Assembly (NCBI RefSeq): GCF_901686465.1
Contig: NZ_LR594487.1
Span: 2,585,433-2,649,432, forward strand
Source of the DNA: Halorubrum sp. DM2
GTDB lineage: Archaea; Halobacteriota; Halobacteria; Halobacteriales; Haloferacaceae
Direction: 5' to 3'
Length of the DNA: 64,000 bases
The position numbers and the translations under genes were made by a program. Below, one piece after another: positions 62,056 through 64,000 of this stretch; positions within the stretch are counted from its first letter, which is position 1, and every line of letters starts with the position of its first letter. The notes under the pieces were generated by a model. It saw only the letters and a program-made list of their open reading frames with translations. It ran no database searches and was not told the origin of the DNA.

Positions 62056-63951
62056 TTAGTCACCTGCGGCTGGGACGAAGGTGGTCTGATGGCCGGACGC
62101 GTCGCCGTCGCCCTCGACGATCGCGGTCTCGAACCCGTCGACGATCTCCGCCGGCTCGAACGGGTTCCCGTTGTACTTCAGCAGGCTCGACAGCTTCTCG
62201 CCGTAGCGGCCGAGGTTCTTCTGGACGAGCCCGCGGAACTGTCCGGACGCCGTCATCTCGACGACGAGGACCTCGTCGACGCTCTCGATGAACGCCTCCA
62301 CCTGCTCGGTCGGGAACGGGAGCATGTCGGAGACGCCGTACGACTTCACCGAGATTCCGGCATCGTTGAGGCGACCGACCGCCTCTTCGACGGTTCCCTG
62401 CTGGCTGCCGAACGTGAGGATGCCGTACTCGGCGTCCTCGGGGCCGGCGTACGAGCCGGTGTCGACCGTGTCGAGGTCGTCGCGGATCGCCGCCAGCTTC
62501 TGGGCCCGCCGGTCGATCTGCGCGACCCGGTTGTCCGGGGACTCGCTGATGTGGCCGGTCGGGTCGTGCTCGTTGCCGGTCGCGAGGAAGCGACCGCCCT
62601 TCTGACCGGGGATCGAGCGCGGCGAGACGCCGTTGTCGACGTCGTGCTGGAAGCGGTGGAACTTCCCGTCCTCGCTGTGGGGCTGCTCGGAGAGCGCGTC
62701 CTCCGAGAGCGTCTTCCCGAGCGTCGGGTTCGGCTCGCGGTCGAAGTGGCTCTTCGGGACGTTCACGAGCTCGCCGCCGAGCTTCTGGTCGTACAGGAGG
62801 ATCGACGGGATCTGGTACTCGTAGGCGAGCCGGAAGGCGAGCCGCGACTGGTCGTACGCCTCCTCGACGGTCCCCGGCGCTAAGACGACGCGCTGGGAGT
62901 CGCCCTGCGACGTGTACAGCACGTGTTCGAGGTCGGACTGCTCCGGCTTCGTGGGCATCCCGGTCGAGGGACCGGCGCGCATCGCCTCGACCAAGACGAC
63001 GGGCGTCTCCGTCATCTCCGCGAGTCCGAGCGGCTCAGACATCAGCGCGAACCCGCCGCCGGAGGAGCCGGACATGGCCTTGACGCCGGCGTGCGACGCG
63101 CCGACCGCGAGCGCGGCCGCAGCGATCTCGTCTTCGACCTGCTCGGAGATCCCGCCGAGCTTCGGCAGGTTCTTGGTCATGATGGTGAACACCTCGGTCC
63201 ACGGCGTCATCGGGTAACCGGAGATGAACCGGCACCCCTCGTCGATGGCACCGTAGGCGATGGCGTCCGAGCCGGACATGAGCAGCTGTTCCTCGTCGTG
63301 TTCGCCGGTCGGGACGGAGACGTCCGGCGCGTCCACGTCGTACTCCTCGCGAACCTGATCGTACGCGATCTGGAGGATCTCGAGGTTCGGTTCGAGGATC
63401 TTCTCCGGCATCGCGTCGCGCATGAGGTCCTGGACGTGGTCGAGGTCCATCCCGGTGATCGCGCAGGTCGCGCCGACGCCGGCGGTGTTGCGCATGACCT
63501 CGCGGCCCTGATCGCGGGCGAGTCCGCGGAGATCGAGGGGGAAGACGTGCCAGTCGTTCTCCTCGGCGCGCTCGTCGAAGTTCGGGATCTCCGAGGCGTC
63601 TAAGAGCCCCTCGTCGTAGATGATGACGCCGCCCTCGCGGAGCTCGTCCAAGTTCTCCGAGAGGGGTTTGATCTCCTCGTTCCCGTAGACGGCCCCCTCC
63701 TGCGGGTTGCGGGCGAACGAGTCGCCCAGCGCGAGCAGGAAGTTGTAGCCGTCGCCGCGGGATTCGACGGGGTCCGCCGACGCGCGGACCTCGGTGTAGG
63801 TGTGACCGCCGCGGATCCGCGACGGGTAGTGCCGATGCGTGAAGACGTTGAGCCCCGATCGCATCAAGGCCTTCGCGAAGTTCTGGCTGGTCGAAGCGAT
63901 CCCGTCACCGGATCCCCCCGATATCCGCCAGATGAGTTCGTCGTCAGTCAT
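62056..63951 (-). CDS. porA: 2-oxoacid:ferredoxin oxidoreductase, alpha (gamma-alpha fused) subunit
   Basis: 631 aa. Gamma domain first (WRISGGSGDGIASTSQNFAKALMRSGLNVFTHRHYPSRIRGGHTYTEVR). The alpha domain begins near 225 (LLMSGSDAIAYGAIDEGCRFISGYPMTPWTEVFTIM, MSGSSGGGFALMSEPLGLAEMTETPVVLVEAMRAGPSTGMPTKPEQSDL). A C-terminal transketolase-like part has ILTFGSQQGTVEEAVGRLN. It is about 46 residues longer than KorA. Start ATG 63951; its upstream region runs past the window edge. Confidence 0.88.
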   Translation of the reverse strand: MTDDELIWRISGGSGDGIASTSQNFAKALMRSGLNVFTHRHYPSRIRGGHTYTEVRASADPVESRGDGYNFLLALGDSFARNPQEGAVYGNEEIKPLSENLDELREGGVIIYDEGLLDASEIPNFDERAEENDWHVFPLDLRGLARDQGREVMRNTAGVGATCAITGMDLDHVQDLMRDAMPEKILEPNLEILQIAYDQVREEYDVDAPDVSVPTGEHDEEQLLMSGSDAIAYGAIDEGCRFISGYPMTPWTEVFTIMTKNLPKLGGISEQVEDEIAAAALAVGASHAGVKAMSGSSGGGFALMSEPLGLAEMTETPVVLVEAMRAGPSTGMPTKPEQSDLEHVLYTSQGDSQRVVLAPGTVEEAYDQSRLAFRLAYEYQIPSILLYDQKLGGELVNVPKSHFDREPNPTLGKTLSEDALSEQPHSEDGKFHRFQHDVDNGVSPRSIPGQKGGRFLATGNEHDPTGHISESPDNRVAQIDRRAQKLAAIRDDLDTVDTGSYAGPEDAEYGILTFGSQQGTVEEAVGRLNDAGISVKSYGVSDMLPFPTEQVEAFIESVDEVLVVEMTASGQFRGLVQKNLGRYGEKLSSLLKYNGNPFEPAEIVDGFETAIVEGDGDASGHQTTFVPAAGD

Positions 63952-64000
63952 AGTGGTGTGTGAGCCCGTACGGGCCTCGTGAGGTGACGTTACGTTGGTT

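Overview
The window looks like chromosomal DNA of a haloarchaeon (class Halobacteria, possibly Halorubrum-like; the genus is a guess). Evidence: very high G+C, strongly acidic predicted proteins, TATA boxes about 25-30 bases before many start codons with little or no leader (leaderless mRNAs), an archaeal 7S (SRP) RNA, SRP19 and Gar1, a haloarchaeal nuo cluster without nuoEFG, two ferredoxin-dependent 2-oxoacid oxidoreductases, a Tat lipoprotein and a PGF-CTERM surface protein. Most of it is dense housekeeping DNA.

Layout. 1-6.5 kb: end of an M20 peptidase, NYN-domain protein, AI-2E-type permease, a divergent FtsZ/CetZ-like GTPase, a duplicated-domain protein, then purK and purE. 6.7-17.1 kb: the respiratory complex I-like operon nuoA-B-CD-H-I-J1-J2-K-L-M-N. 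17.2-20.1 kb: zinc-ribbon protein, srp19-gar1, sensor histidine kinase. 20.3-28 kb: alaS, an alpha/beta-hydrolase lacking its nucleophile, a glutamine amidotransferase-like protein, PIN-KH ATPase, citrate synthase. 28-35.9 kb: acyl-CoA dehydrogenase, geranylgeranyl-reductase-type flavoprotein, korAB, ferredoxin-reductase-like protein, aldo/keto reductase, hypothetical protein. 36-37.8 kb: small membrane protein, an IS200/IS605-derived non-coding element and the 7S RNA gene. 37.8-44 kb: acetyltransferase, ATP-dependent DNA ligase, hypothetical protein, MBL-fold protein, GCS2-type ligase. 44.3-49.5 kb: nucleoside-related group (cdd, exported amidohydrolase, HTH-10 regulator, udp) and a type II NADH dehydrogenase. 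50-56.6 kb: small regulators and membrane proteins, arginase, PHP protein, YdjM-like protein, aminotransferase, surface protein. 56.8-64 kb: ileS, acetyltransferase, Lrp-type regulator and porBA.

How they fit together: citrate synthase, Kor and Por feed a ferredoxin-based citric acid cycle. Electrons can enter the quinone pool through the nuo complex and the separate NDH-2. cdd and udp form a pyrimidine-nucleoside degradation route, possibly fed by the exported amidohydrolase.

The least explained signal is a family of five dispersed intergenic elements of about 270-320 bp (2186-2461, 37463-37731, 43955-44225, 49597-49865, 53112-53428). All five keep the same three-hairpin plan. The first hairpin stem shows compensatory base changes on both arms between copies, while a linker between hairpins is nearly invariant. 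Some copies are preceded by roughly 60-66 bp repeat units, and one copy has a good TATA box at the right distance. This is either a structured RNA family or a non-autonomous mobile element. I do not recognise it.
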